Assembly (NCBI GenBank): GCA_037349105.1
Contig: JAYJMM010000099.1
Coordinates: 3,201,501 to 3,265,500 of the forward strand
Reading direction: 5' to 3'
DNA length: 64,000 nucleotides
From: Limnomonas spitsbergensis
Taxonomy: Eukaryota; Chlorophyta; Chlorophyceae; Chlamydomonadales
Below, piece after piece: positions 43,901 to 52,261 of the stretch (the stretch's first letter is position 1; each line of letters opens with the position of its first letter). A model generated the notes under the pieces. It was given only the letters and a program-made list of their open reading frames with translations, did not search any database and was not told the DNA's origin. Position numbers and translations under genes: made by a program.

Positions 43901-45774
43901 ATATCATATCTCATGTCATGGGGGCCTGATACATCAAACCTTGCTTCATGGACCGCCAACCTTGGGGCGATCAAGGTGAGCTCCTCATCGACCAGTGGAG
44001 TCAGCCCGGCAGCTACCAATCGGCTACATCATGACACATTTTCTATGTCCCTTGCTTCAATAGACATTGGTGGAGCACCGAATACAGCACCTGTGCCTCA
44101 GCCATACCATTCAAAGGAAGATCGAGATAATGGCATTTCTGCACACCGTAGATTTGATTTGCCGTCCCTCTATTTCTCATGCGGGGGAGGCCTCCCCCCC
44201 CGCCTGGGGGTCCAGGGGCCAGCGGCCCCTGGTGGGGGTTTGGGAGCGAAGCTCAAACTTCAGAAACAGTGTGTGGCTTCAATTTGAGATTCTTGTCCCA
44301 AATCTGTTGTAATGTAAATGTGCTAATCCATTCAGTCAATGTTATGAGTACCGAAGTTCGAGTCAAAAACTCTGCAACTGGCCTCAAAGCCACTTCAGCC
44401 TACAAACTGAAAATAAAGTCGCAAGTCAATACAAGCATGGCCAATGATCTCCGAACGGTGATTGCGAGCGACTCCGGAGCGAGCTACAGGCGTACAGTCA
44501 CTTCAGCTGCTGCGCAGCTGCGAAAAGCCCCTAGGCCAATTTTCCAGTCAGGTTTTTTCCCTCGAAATATAATCAATAAAAAAAGCCTCAAAATCGCTTT
44601 AAAAAACTGCTGTCCACTGATGCAATCACTGATTTATTACAGCAAAGAAATGCCCAAAAGGGGAATCAGGCAGCGCGTGTGCACGCTGTATGTTTTTTCC
44701 TGGCTGGAAATAAGTGCAGCGCCGATGACGATCCTAACGGTGGCTGAATTACGTAGCTCAGTTTCAGACACAGTAATTCCAAGGCAAATTCAGCTACACT
44801 CACCAGTAAAGGACCGTAATTACTTCCACGATTTCTGAATTACGGCGCGATTGCACAGCACTGCAGAAATTTAAATTAGTGATACACATCCACTGCGTCC
44901 GCCTGCTATCTAGCAGTTTTGACTCGGGCAGCATACACGCTGCATGGTATCCCCCGCAGAAGATTTAGTTTTGTCCCGTGACGCCATCGTTACCGCGCGA
45001 TTGAAGCTCGGCTTCGTCTAATTCATTGTTTGGTTACGGCTTGTAACCAGCCACCCTTCAAAAATCCCTGGTCCCCTCTCCTATCTACTGTCCTAATGCA
45101 TGGGATCTGGAAGCGCATGCATCCTACATGGTCAGCCTGCAGAACTGTTGGCTTTGCATTCGTTGCTGCCTGCTGTCCATTTAGAAGTTTTCTGACAGAG
45201 TACGCTGCAAACATTATCCATGCCATAGCTTTCATGCATTTCCGGAACTGCTGCTGCCGGAACTGCTGCTGCCGGAACTGCTGCTGCCGGCTCTCCAGCC
45301 GCATGGGACCCTGCAGCGCATGCTGCATGGTCTCACCACACCTTACACAAGTTTTGTTTTGCGGGAGACCATGCCGAACATACGCGTCCGCTGCTAAGTC
45401 ATGCCCAGTGTGCACCTCAAGGTTTACCAGCTGGTCGAACACGAGCATGTAGAGCTCGTAGTACTTTTGCGGGGACAGTAGCGACGTGCGCATCTCGCCC
45501 AGCATGGCCGTGGAGTAGCGCAGCGCCTCGCGCATGCTGTCCTCCTCATCCATGGCCTTCCGCATCAGAAACGCATGGCGTTTGATCGCAGTCCTGCTGT
45601 CCGCTAGGATCCGCTCTTGCTCATCGGCGCCTGGTAGTGCTGCCTCCTACGCATTTTAAGAAGGAGCGCAGAATCGAGTTGTATTCAGCGTATGGCTAAT
45701 CTGTTCACCTGATAAGCTGCATGTAGGTCCATGCGCGCATTCAGATCGTCGGAACGAGACGGGACCTCGCGCAT
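19821..45774 (-). CDS. VPS35: VPS35, retromer cargo-recognition subunit
   Basis: VPS35 is the long helical-solenoid core of the retromer. With VPS26 and VPS29 it sorts membrane cargo from endosomes back to the Golgi or plasma membrane. I assembled 18 exons (exon 15 in two parts) whose phases all match; their product is about 893 residues. The order of family landmarks is right: [13 protein letters not shown] in exon 2, [14 protein letters not shown] in exon 3, [12 protein letters not shown] in exon 4, [11 protein letters not shown] in exon 5, [13 protein letters not shown] in exon 6, [11 protein letters not shown] in exon 7, [11 protein letters not shown] in exon 9 and [17 protein letters not shown] in exon 18. 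Exon 15 adds about 220 low-complexity residues not usual in the family. The last 100 or so residues after HLAW, which contact VPS29, were not found. The start is ATG 45774; an in-frame ATG lies 30 bases upstream. Introns are packed with copies of exon edges. Identity is firm; the exon 15 structure and the 3' end are not. Confidence 0.93.
21947..22056 (-). CDS. VPS35: VPS35 exon 17 (copy 2)
   Basis: Encodes [20 protein letters not shown] and [16 protein letters not shown] plus a split Arg codon. This matches the family AFxLYEEEIxDSKAQ helix. Copy 1 is at 12049-12158. Confidence 0.93.
22701..22838 (-). CDS. VPS35: VPS35 exon 16 (copy 2)
   Basis: Encodes [40 protein letters not shown] and YQFFEE. 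The Phe at residue 43 of the exon fits the conserved YEF pattern; copy 1 (12804-12941) has Ser. Confidence 0.92.
22949..23427 (-). CDS. VPS35: VPS35 exon 15, second part (copy 2, tentative)
   Basis: Encodes an Asp/Ala/Cys/Val repeat region (units like [11 protein letters not shown] from a 24-36 bp minisatellite), then an Ala-rich stretch, and ends TITAEALLQ, which rejoins the conserved helix of exon 16. Copy 1 is at 13052-13530. Confidence 0.5.
23499..23679 (-). CDS. VPS35: VPS35 exon 15, first part (copy 2, tentative)
   Basis: Begins [16 protein letters not shown], continuing exon 14 as the family does, then becomes Ala-rich. A GATGCAG-GTGGGA donor and a GATGCAG acceptor 71 bases further on restore the frame to exon 15b. 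Other choices are possible. Copy 1 is at 13602-13782. Confidence 0.5.
24517..24684 (-). CDS. VPS35: VPS35 exon 14 (copy 2)
   Basis: Encodes 56 residues, including [16 protein letters not shown] and [16 protein letters not shown], the conserved solenoid turn with the (T/S)xPPLVF-type motif. Copy 1 is at 14620-14787 with the same product. Confidence 0.93.
25227..26965 (+). repeat. CATGCGCCTACAT minisatellite, full length
   Basis: This is the uninterrupted 1.7-kb array of the same units, in the intron between VPS35 exons 13 and 14. A 613-codon open frame across it (His-Ala-Pro-Met-Cys-Pro repeats) is an artefact of the unit. Confidence 0.9.
27020..27180 (-). repeat. VPS35: repeats downstream of VPS35 exon 13
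   Basis: Five units of about 38 bp (GACCTGAATGCACTTCTGCT plus TTACTTCA) run into the donor of exon 13. The last unit is continuous with CTTACCTCATCGTCC, so the units resemble the intron side of the donor. Confidence 0.7.
27185..27248 (-). CDS. VPS35: VPS35 exon 13
   Basis: Encodes 21 residues, [20 protein letters not shown] plus E, the acidic linker that follows the helix at MLF. GTAAGG donor. Confidence 0.88.
27249..27905 (-). repeat. VPS35: six copies of the VPS35 exon 13 acceptor
   Basis: The phrase GGGCTGATRAACCTGGCRGG, which on the minus strand is the acceptor and first bases of exon 13, recurs at about 27313, 27430, 27533, 27641, 27750 and 27872. CAGCTACAATTCAGCTACA spacers lie between copies. 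The real acceptor is at 27249-27250. Confidence 0.8.
27950..28259 (-). repeat. VPS35: copies of the VPS35 exon 12 end and donor
   Basis: The plus-strand phrase CACCTGAACARCATGG (donor and end of exon 12) recurs about five times with CTAAACCCT between copies. One copy at about 28060-28105 includes some 40 bases of exon sequence. Confidence 0.75.
28260..28392 (-). CDS. VPS35: VPS35 exon 12
   Basis: Encodes [40 protein letters not shown] and MLF. Ends in a split Arg codon before GTGGGT. Confidence 0.92.
28470..28530 (-). repeat. VPS35: decayed copy of VPS35 exon 12 start
   Basis: GCGGTGACGCAGATGCCCTA...GAGTACTCCGCTACG repeats the exon 12 start and its acceptor, about 100 bp upstream of the real one. 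28530-28680 holds nothing I recognise. Confidence 0.75.
28688..29030 (+). repeat. 13-bp GGTACCTCATAGC satellite
   Basis: About 26 head-to-tail units of GGTACCTCATAGC, alternating in the middle of the array with GGTACCTCATACC. The units are short, with no unique spacers, so this is not a CRISPR array. 29031-29350 has no gene. Confidence 0.95.
29357..29462 (-). repeat. VPS35: copies of the VPS35 exon 11 end and donor
   Basis: GTGACCCACTCACTCGGTCC and CCGTGACCACATCGTCCTTG repeat the last 30 bases of exon 11 and its GTGAGT donor, once nearly complete (29360-29410) and once partial (29420-29445). Confidence 0.8.
29463..29592 (-). CDS. VPS35: VPS35 exon 11
   Basis: Encodes 43 residues, including [20 protein letters not shown], which matches the family LVxLLxxPLEKYNDxVT block. 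The donor CTGA-GTGAGT splits a Thr codon completed by exon 12. Confidence 0.92.
29835..30385 (-). repeat. VPS35: 88-bp array next to the VPS35 exon 11 acceptor
   Basis: About six units of 88 bp contain GGACATCGCGGGCACAA at 29881, 29969, 30057, 30145, 30233 and 30321. Each also has GCACCTGGCAGCAAGG and GGGGCATATGGGG, which mirror the exon 11 acceptor region (GCACCTGGCAAGG...GGGGCATAT). Open frames across it are artefacts. 29593-29834 is TTTAGGG-rich. Confidence 0.85.
30471..30922 (-). repeat. VPS35: four copies of the VPS35 exon 10 end and donor
   Basis: Units of about 112 bp start at about 30471, 30583, 30696 and 30808. Each repeats the last 75 bases of exon 10 (phrase GTACGCTGCCGGTAAAGTTC) and a GTGAGT donor, then CCCTGAACCCTAACCAG. 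Copies are nearly identical to each other but have NTVATK where the real exon has NIVDNVNQ. Confidence 0.9.
30923..31066 (-). CDS. VPS35: VPS35 exon 10
   Basis: Encodes 48 residues: [39 protein letters not shown] and the tail NIVDNVNQ. Four downstream partial copies end in NTVATK with stronger GTGAGT donors, so the donor actually used is uncertain. Confidence 0.88.
31067..31835 (-). repeat. VPS35: decayed copies of the VPS35 exon 10 start and acceptor
   Basis: At 31351-31450 a decayed copy keeps GCAGCCATGTTGGGCAGGG, the exon middle, and the acceptor GCCTGGAAGCAGCAGCAG. Smaller acceptor copies (GAAGCAGCAACAGGGAGAGC) lie at about 31125, 31210 and 31280, joined by GGGTTTAGGGT. More decayed 80-bp units run to 31800. 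Confidence 0.75.
31840..32345 (-). repeat. displaced copy of the exon 5 upstream region
   Basis: The phrases CACACATTTCTAGAAAG, TTCTTTTGGTCCGGGTGGCA and GGCAGCAGAGACCCTTGAAG match 39070-39240 and the exon 5 start region at 38140-38180 and 38995-39015. It lies 7 kb away, in the intron between exons 9 and 10. Degenerate but extended. Confidence 0.75.
32380..32800 (-). repeat. CT-rich array at the VPS35 exon 9 donor
   Basis: Degenerate units of CCGCTCTCTCCACGCTCTCT lie immediately downstream of exon 9. The CCGCTCTTCCCCTCAC bordering the donor looks like one unit of it. Confidence 0.65.
32807..32896 (-). CDS. VPS35: VPS35 exon 9
   Basis: Encodes 30 residues, [20 protein letters not shown] and [10 protein letters not shown], matching the family LSxLMxRLxNYA helix. 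Confidence 0.93.
32897..33740. other. intron between VPS35 exons 8 and 9, distal part
   Basis: TTTAGGG-like sequence lies at 32920-33065. The rest (33070-33740) holds a short unrecognised ORF and no clear repeat. Confidence 0.5.
33745..34560 (-). repeat. VPS35: five decayed copies of VPS35 exon 8 end and donor
   Basis: Copies lie at about 33746-33810, 33923-33965, 34041-34100, 34311-34372 and 34488-34556. Each has the donor-side CCCACCTTGACCTCTGGCTG phrase or a decayed form, then exon-like CTCCTCCAGTGTCC, separated by GAGTTTAGGGTTTGAGGTCC. The real exon end is 34616. Confidence 0.88.
34616..34693 (-). CDS. VPS35: VPS35 exon 8
   Basis: Encodes 26 residues, [20 protein letters not shown] and VQPEVK, ending at a GTGGGT donor that recurs in five decayed downstream copies. 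Confidence 0.93.
34735..35340 (+). repeat. GGTTGCATGGAGG minisatellite
   Basis: About 28 degenerate units of 20-24 bp (TTGGTTGCATGGAGGGGTTG) fill the intron between exons 7 and 8. The open frames across it (Met/Trp/Gly-rich or Pro/Cys/Asn-rich) are artefacts. Confidence 0.9.
35357..35437 (-). CDS. VPS35: VPS35 exon 7
   Basis: Encodes 27 residues, [20 protein letters not shown] and LMQCIIQ. Phase 0 at both ends. Confidence 0.93.
35438..35710 (-). repeat. repeats upstream of VPS35 exon 7
   Basis: AGGCAGGAAAAT-type 12-bp units lie at 35450-35540, then an 88-bp direct repeat (GACCATGGGGTCGACAGAGG...) at about 35541-35620 and 35629-35708. Confidence 0.8.
36105..36600 (-). repeat. VPS35: copies of VPS35 exon 6 3' half
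   Basis: Six units of 35 bp (CTGAGGTAGGTCAGGTCCCA plus TACCCTGACCCCTAGG) at 36112-36310 copy GGCTGAGGTAGGTCAGG from inside exon 6. Longer decayed copies of the exon end (CCGGCGTATAAGTCGAA...TTGGCTGAGGTAGGACAGG) are at about 36375-36430 and 36495-36560. 35711-36104 is CCCTAAA-rich with no gene. Confidence 0.85.
36723..36845 (-). CDS. VPS35: VPS35 exon 6
   Basis: Encodes 41 residues: [38 protein letters not shown] and AGM. Phase 0 at both ends. Confidence 0.93.
36935..37270 (-). repeat. VPS35: copies of VPS35 exon 6 start and acceptor
   Basis: Two decayed copies at about 36950-37020 and 37190-37262 keep CCACCAAGTCCTGCC, a middle like TTGTCGCTCCACCTCAC, CACGGTCCCGTACATTGCCC and the acceptor CCTGTAA. 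The real exon start is at 36845. Confidence 0.88.
37340..37740 (-). repeat. VPS35: copies of VPS35 exon 5 end
   Basis: Decayed copies at about 37355-37430 (TGCTGCATTCGTACCCACGT...TTCATTTCGATGAGTGT...), 37494-37562 and 37705-37735 repeat the exon 5 3' half. 37560-38030 between and after them is CT-rich. Confidence 0.85.
38032..38176 (-). CDS. VPS35: VPS35 exon 5
   Basis: Encodes 48 residues including [12 protein letters not shown] and [20 protein letters not shown], the best-conserved block of the gene. Its acceptor at 38177-38178 is followed upstream by about ten near-copies. Confidence 0.95.
38177..38935 (-). repeat. VPS35: ten-unit array of the VPS35 exon 5 acceptor
   Basis: About ten units of 73-75 bp carry, on the minus strand, a pyrimidine-rich tract, TCGCAG and then TTATCTATGCCAGCGCTCC. 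That is the exon 5 acceptor and its first 19 bases; the real exon has TGTCAG where the copies have TGCCAG. Units are 90-98 % alike. The long open frames on the minus strand are artefacts. Confidence 0.95.
38936..39440 (-). repeat. further exon 5-edge copies and duplicated segments
   Basis: Copies of the exon start (GTGTCAGGCAGCAGACCCTT GGAGCG...) lie at about 38995 and 39265-39300. The 39070-39240 segment is the counterpart of 31880-32030. 39441-39640 has no gene. Confidence 0.7.
39641..40500 (+). repeat. 50-bp satellite with TTTAGGG
   Basis: Seventeen nearly identical 50-bp units (TGTTTAAGATGTCAGGATAA, GGGGCTGGGGGTTCAGGG, TTTAGGGCTTAC) lie in the intron between exons 4 and 5. Only a few point changes (39783, 40075-40100, 40143). 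Confidence 0.95.
40640..41255 (-). repeat. VPS35: copies of VPS35 exon 4 end and donor
   Basis: CCTGCGCAGGAACAGCCCTC and GAGTGGGATGTTGCACGCCC recur at about 40905-40960, 41010-41060 and 41120-41170, with a more decayed copy at 40660-40710. They copy the last 45 bases of exon 4 plus donor. Confidence 0.92.
41256..41384 (-). CDS. VPS35: VPS35 exon 4
   Basis: Encodes [20 protein letters not shown] and [20 protein letters not shown]. The acceptor lies in the first of seven similar sites. This is the only unit that continues into the full exon. Confidence 0.93.
41385..42205 (-). repeat. VPS35: copies of VPS35 exon 4 start and acceptor
   Basis: AGCAAGCAGCCCACAGCCAC followed by CATGAGGTACCTGG recurs at about 41500, 41645, 41790, 41910, 42040 and 42165 with G-rich spacers. 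Each unit copies the acceptor and first 35 bases of the exon. Confidence 0.92.
42400..42928 (-). repeat. VPS35: copies of VPS35 exon 3 end and donor
   Basis: Decayed copies at about 42525-42565, 42650-42700 and 42783-42835 repeat the exon 3 end (GACTCACAAGTGAGGCAGTA, CATTTCCAGCATGTTGCA), each with a CCAGGGTGGGTT-type stretch between. 42206-42400 has no gene. Confidence 0.8.
42929..43017 (-). CDS. VPS35: VPS35 exon 3
   Basis: Encodes [20 protein letters not shown] and QHAGNVLPH plus two bases of a Leu codon. It is joined to exon 4 to form PHLYL, the counterpart of the PRLYL motif that contacts VPS26. The donor is a strong GTGAGT. Confidence 0.93.
43055..43905 (+). repeat. CAGCTACACTTCAGCTACA array with AGGGTGC
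   Basis: About 15 units of 52-60 bp (TTTAGGGTGCTTCAGCTACA, CTTCAGCTACAGCCCAGCTT) lie upstream of VPS35 exon 3. Open frames across it are artefacts. Confidence 0.92.
43906..45415. other. intron between VPS35 exons 2 and 3, distal part
   Basis: A GC-rich palindromic cluster lies at about 44175-44255. A 15-bp triplet (GGAACTGCTGCTGCC) lies at 45243-45290. A 219-codon plus-strand ORF (44179-44838) runs through the GC cluster and is not convincing. Confidence 0.5.
44175..44255 (+). repeat. GC-rich palindromic cluster A
   Basis: GGGGGAGGCCTCCCCCCCCG then GGGGCCAGCGGCCCCTGG and GGGGGTTTGGGAGCGAAGC: two adjacent palindromes ending in GCGAAGCTC. Similar in style to the cluster at 48755-48860. Confidence 0.75.
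45416..45646 (-). CDS. VPS35: VPS35 exon 2
   Basis: Encodes 77 residues of the N-terminal solenoid, including [19 protein letters not shown] and [13 protein letters not shown], which are strongly conserved in plant VPS35. It lies between a TAG acceptor and a GTGCAC donor. Confidence 0.95.
45709..45774 (-). CDS. VPS35: VPS35 exon 1
   Basis: Encodes 22 residues from ATG 45774 ([20 protein letters not shown]...), ending in phase 0 before GTGAAC. An upstream in-frame ATG at 45804 would add ten residues. Confidence 0.6.
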
Positions 45775-45804
45775 GCTTGACCCCCTGCATATTTTGCTTT
45801 GCAT

Positions 45805-48190
45805 GAATAGGAACACACCATCGCTAAGCGGGATGTATGTACGCGTCTCCAATGTATGCAATTTCCTCCTTCGCTTGATTCAGGCGTCCAGTGTAGGGCT
45901 CCCTTAGGTGGGTGAGCTTCGGCATCCAAATGAAAGTACCCAACTGATTGGAAGTGTGATATGTGTGAATTGGCAGTGTGGGAATGAAAGGTGCGGAAGT
46001 CCATACCTTTGGCCAGGAGTGTGCGGCGTGTAGGGTTTACGTCTGTGCCTGCTGCAACTTGTATGGGGACTGGAGCTATCGTACGCTTTCCTTCCACGGA
46101 ATTGTGTGTATGGATTACTTGTTGACTGCCTCGATCGTTGCACCTGCCGCCCGTCACTGTTAGGTACGTGCGCGCCCGCTTCACTGCCGCAGGGCTCGAA
46201 TGTAGGATTTACAGCCGCGCTGGATGTCATGCGTCCATTCATTCCTGCTTCTCGAGCAGCAATATCAAGTCCAATCACATTCTCCTGCATTACATCATAT
46301 ATTTATTACTGACTCCCCGTCACGTTGAATTCAGTTTCGTAGACAACCCTAGCAAAAGCAACAGCACTCAAAACTTCTCCCAAGCTCCCGGCATTTCAGT
46401 GAGTATGGGCCCTTGCCGCTTAGGAGCATTGTGCTACCTTTCTCTGCAGGCCTGTTGATATAATCCTGCTTTTCCTTTGCGTGCGTAGACATGGTTTGCC
46501 CAATTTGCGTCGCTACAGCTGTCGTCGCCAACGCCCCCGCGCTGGCCGCTGCGCTCAGCGGTGTTGCAGCAATAAAGATTGCCTCCCAACAGCGGAAAGT
46601 TGTCTGTGAGCGCATGGCTGTCAACCCCGAGCAAGCGCAGGCGAGGTCCAGGCTGCCAGTCCCGATACTTGTGAAGGATCAGCAATGGTGGAATCCTTCG
46701 CCTGGCAAGGTGCGTGAGACACGCTGAGGACAGTTGCTGCCCGGCGCATTCAACAGACGCAAATGGGTGGATGCATTGACGCTGTTATAGCTTTGCTTGC
46801 TTGGCTTCTTGGTGGCTTTATAGTTGAAATTTTGAACCCACACCAATCCCGCACCCATGCATACGCCCACGCTCGCATGAAACCATTGACAACCATCCCA
46901 GGGCCTCAGCTGGGAAGGGCGTGTGGCCCTTGCCCATGCCATTTGAGTCGTATCACTTGCTTCAACAAGTTCGATTAAGCGAGCACCTGATTGTACAGGC
47001 AGAGGCAAACTGCCATGAATTCACCTTTAGTTGTTGCCGGTGTCGAAGAAATGAAAAGGCCCAACTGCCCAAGACAGCATCTACCGATCGACACCGAGTA
47101 ATAATGTGATGACTGAGTAATAATGTGATGATTTTCTGGATTTTGATGCCTCTAAACCTGTTAGCCCTCCCATAAGGCATCACCTGCCAATGTATCTCAA
47201 CCCACTCCCCGTAACCCCCACCGCATTTGACGCGAGGTCCTTTCACAAAGCATTCAGTTCTTGATACATTCAGTTATTGGAAAACTTTCTGACAACAACT
47301 GCCTACTCCTGATGAACGCAGGTCAGAGGTTTCTGGGAGAATGATTAGAGAGGAGAAAGACCCGATGAGTGCTGGCCAACGATTTTTCACAAGCACGGCG
47401 GCCGCGGCACCTATCCTCTGGTTGTAGATCTACTGAAGTCAAGCTTTTCACAACCTTGTTGGCCGCTGCCATACATCCATTCGTGCGTTCACCCCGTGGA
47501 CTCTCTTAACGGAGCCTTTACTTGAGGACCGCATATGACTCCGGTTCTCCCTCATACCAACCTTGTGCTTCAGCTTGATTTCACAGGAACTTTCTATTTG
47601 TTTTATTTACCATTTTTAACCCTGTACCCTCTTGACTACACAAATTTCGAAACACTCATGCTGGTACAGTTATTCCGATAAGTGCTGGGAGTTATTATCC
47701 AGGGGTGCCATTACCACCTGGTTATCCTTGTCGCATGACGATTTGGGGGCAGGAATAGGAACGCCCAACAGATTTCTTCTGGTAGCGCACTGTATTTTAA
47801 AATTTGTCTGGAAACGTGTCAGCAAGTTGGTGGAATTTGATTAATGTATACCTGAATCGCTGATGAAACCATATGCCTGAATCTTGTAAACATACATTAC
47901 GTTGTGTGACATTTTGCTCTCTCTGTTCCACTGTCAATGATATTACACTTATGGGTCGTTCTGAAAATGTTCGGCCGTGGGAGCGCCTAACTGTCTGGCC
48001 TGGAGGACAAGATACTAATGATAAAGAGGAGAACGGAGAGGAACAGACGGAAAAGGGAGAAGGATCAGATCATCCCAAAATGTAAGGGAAGTTTGAAGAA
48101 TCCACAGGAAACGGGGTAGCAATCTGCACCATTGTATTTTCATCAGCATTAAGGTATCACGTTAAGATGTGGTATTTTATATTAGTGAAT
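45805..48190. other. spacer upstream of VPS35
   Basis: Presumed 5' region of VPS35, but I could not single out promoter elements. One small candidate exon lies at 46491-46709. The rest has short unconvincing ORFs. Confidence 0.4.
46491..46709 (+). CDS. possible first exon, small hydrophobic protein
   Basis: ATG with 73 codons to an AAG-GTGCGT donor. It encodes MVCPICVATAVVANAPALAA then ALSGVAAIKIASQQRK, a CPxC motif followed by an Ala/Val-rich hydrophobic segment and a basic tail ending WWNPSPGK. A possible acceptor lies at 46760 before an ORF with a hydrophobic start (MGGCIDAVIALLAWLLGG). Not recognised, weak evidence. Confidence 0.25.
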
Positions 48191-48260
48191 GACGTTACAC
48201 CTCTGGGCCCTTCTTTTATCAAGCTCGGCAAACATAGAGTCAGCTAGGAAAGTCAAGGGA
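48191..48260 (+). repeat. dispersed TTACACCTCTGGGCCC element, copy 1
   Basis: GACGTTACACCTCTGGGCCC, then CTCGGCAAACATAGAGTCAG and GCTAGGAAAG, shared with 48988-49070. Confidence 0.8.
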
Positions 48261-48502
48261 GAAGGCACAAGAAGTAAGCAAGGTCACCTTCCGAACAAAA
48301 ATAACTACACATACACAATTGTATGTAAGTTGTATTAAAAATGTAGTCAACCTGTATCTCTGTAGGCTCAGAACTGCAGAATTCACACACACAAGCTGAA
48401 ACTAACTCCCCCCAACCAATCTACCCCCCTAACACAGAGCACAATGCGACGGTGTGCCATGAACTCACGGCTACGCTCAAATACCTGTGGGGCATCCGGT
48501 CA

Positions 48503-48750
48503 ATAACATTACACCTCGGGGCCCTGGGGTGGGATACGCTTGCTTTTGTGGACTTTCTTTTGTTGGAGGCTTTGTTGAGAGCTAGTCTCTAGTGGAACTC
48601 AGGTATCGGACTTGGTCTTCTTTGCATTCCCGGCCTCTCCTTCTATTCCTTCCCCCCCCTCTTCCTTTCAGTTTCTTCTTTTCTCCCTTCTGAACAGTTG
48701 GGCGCCCACGCGGCCGAGCTTTGAGCGGGCCCAGAGGTGTAACGTTACTG
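48503..48750. mobile_element. MITE-like inverted pair of the dispersed element
   Basis: CAATAACATTACACCTCGGG at 48501-48520 faces CCCAGAGGTGTAACGTTACT at 48730-48749, 248 bp apart. The right arm continues inward as the reverse complement of GCTCGGCCGCGTGGGCGCCC. It codes for nothing recognisable. It resembles a short non-autonomous element with terminal inverted repeats; target-site duplication is not clear. Confidence 0.5.
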
Positions 48751-48754
48751 TCTC

Positions 48755-48860
48755 TGAGCTTCGGGGGGTTCAGCCCCCAACCCCAACCGGGGGGGGGCCC
48801 CCGGTCCCCCATGGCGGGGTGCTCGGGCGCCCCCCCCACCGAGGCTTCGCCTCGGCTAAC
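48755..48860 (+). repeat. GC-rich palindromic cluster B
   Basis: GAGCTTCGGGGGGTTCAGCC, CCCCAACCGGGGGGGGGCCC, then CGAGGCTTCGCCTCGG, a perfect 16-bp hairpin at the end. Confidence 0.75.
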
Positions 48861-48987
48861 TGTGATGAAATAGGACTTTTGGACAGCCTGTCAAATTGAG
48901 GTGTGTTCAGACGAGAGTTTCTCTAAAACCTTAAAATATGCACTGCTGCCCACACAGGACCAGGGTGCAGCCATACGACCCTCCCAT

Positions 48988-49075
48988 GTTAACGACATTA
49001 CACCTCTGGGCCATGCTGAAAAGAAGCTCGGACACGCCGGCAAACGTAAAGGCAGCTAGGAAAGCCAAGGAGAAA
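48988..49075 (+). repeat. dispersed element, copy 3
   Basis: TTAACGACATTACACCTCTG, then GCTCGGACACGCCGGCAAAC and GCAGCTAGGAAAGCCAAGG. A weak inverted partner (GAGGTGTAACACCATTGAC) is at 49694-49712. 49076-49690 has no gene. Confidence 0.75.
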
Positions 49076-49799
49076 GGCATACCCTCCCACGTGAGGGGAC
49101 AGGAACATGGTGCCCAGCAACCGGATCCAAGGGGCAGCGGCCGACCTGCAGCCATACCCACATCTCGTTTGGTGGGGCAGGCACTTGGTACTGAATATCC
49201 TCGACAGGTGGAAAGGGGGGTCGCTTAGCAAGTCCGATCCCTCATCCATTGGGTTTAAATGCCACCCGTGCTGCACCCCAGCTCTATTACATGCAAAGTC
49301 CAGTATCACAATCTTACAATTCCTGCATCTAGTATTAACCATCACAAACAGTGGGGAAGCAGCTCACCGGATAACTTCATGCCCCCTGGAGCTGACAAAG
49401 TTCTTGCCTTCGTTAAATCTGGTTGGCAGCCTGTCTGGTTACTATATATTTATAAACAGCCTGTCTGAAGATATACATCCAGCACGAATGAGATCAATGC
49501 AGCGGGTCAAATCTCATGGCCTGATCTGGGCTAACGCCACCTTCCGTCTATAGTAATGAGCCTGTCACTACAGGGCCTCGTACAATATGCACCAGACACC
49601 GTGCAACTAAGATCATGACACAGCTGGCCAAACACCATGGCTCCACCAGGAATGCCCCCCCCCTGCTGCCATGCGCCTGTCATATCCAGTCACTGAGGTG
49701 TAACACCATTGACCCACCATGACACAAGCCCCGCGATGATTGCTCCTCCGCCATCTCTCCTTCTCTCTATATCCAACAGCTAAGGGGGCCAACGCTGGT

Positions 49800-50006
49800 C
49801 CTAACCGATACGTGATCAGCAAGCAAAGCTCGAGGCCAGGCGATCAGATGGAGAGGCCAACGTTGGGCCGAGGCCAAGATGGATCAACAAGTGTAGCTCG
49901 AGGCCAGGTGATCAGCGGGCGAGGCCAAGAATGGGCCCAACCTCGGCATCTCTCCCGAATGAACAAGCACAGCTTATTCTGTCAATCAGCTTGAACCCAA
50001 GGGTGA
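49800..50006 (-). repeat. RAB6: copies of the RAB6 stop-codon region
   Basis: Plus-strand GTGATCAGCAAGCAAAGCTC then GAGGCCAGG at 49813-49845 and AACAAGTGTAGCTCGAGGCC at 49887-49908 repeat the end of the last RAB6 exon (GATCAGCAAGCACAGCTGGA at 50005). More decayed pieces lie between. Confidence 0.75.

Positions 50007-52261
<2,255 letters not shown>

Noticed and set aside
44179..44838. 219-codon plus-strand ORF
   Set aside because: It begins inside a GC-rich palindrome, shows no recognisable motif and lies in the VPS35 intron.
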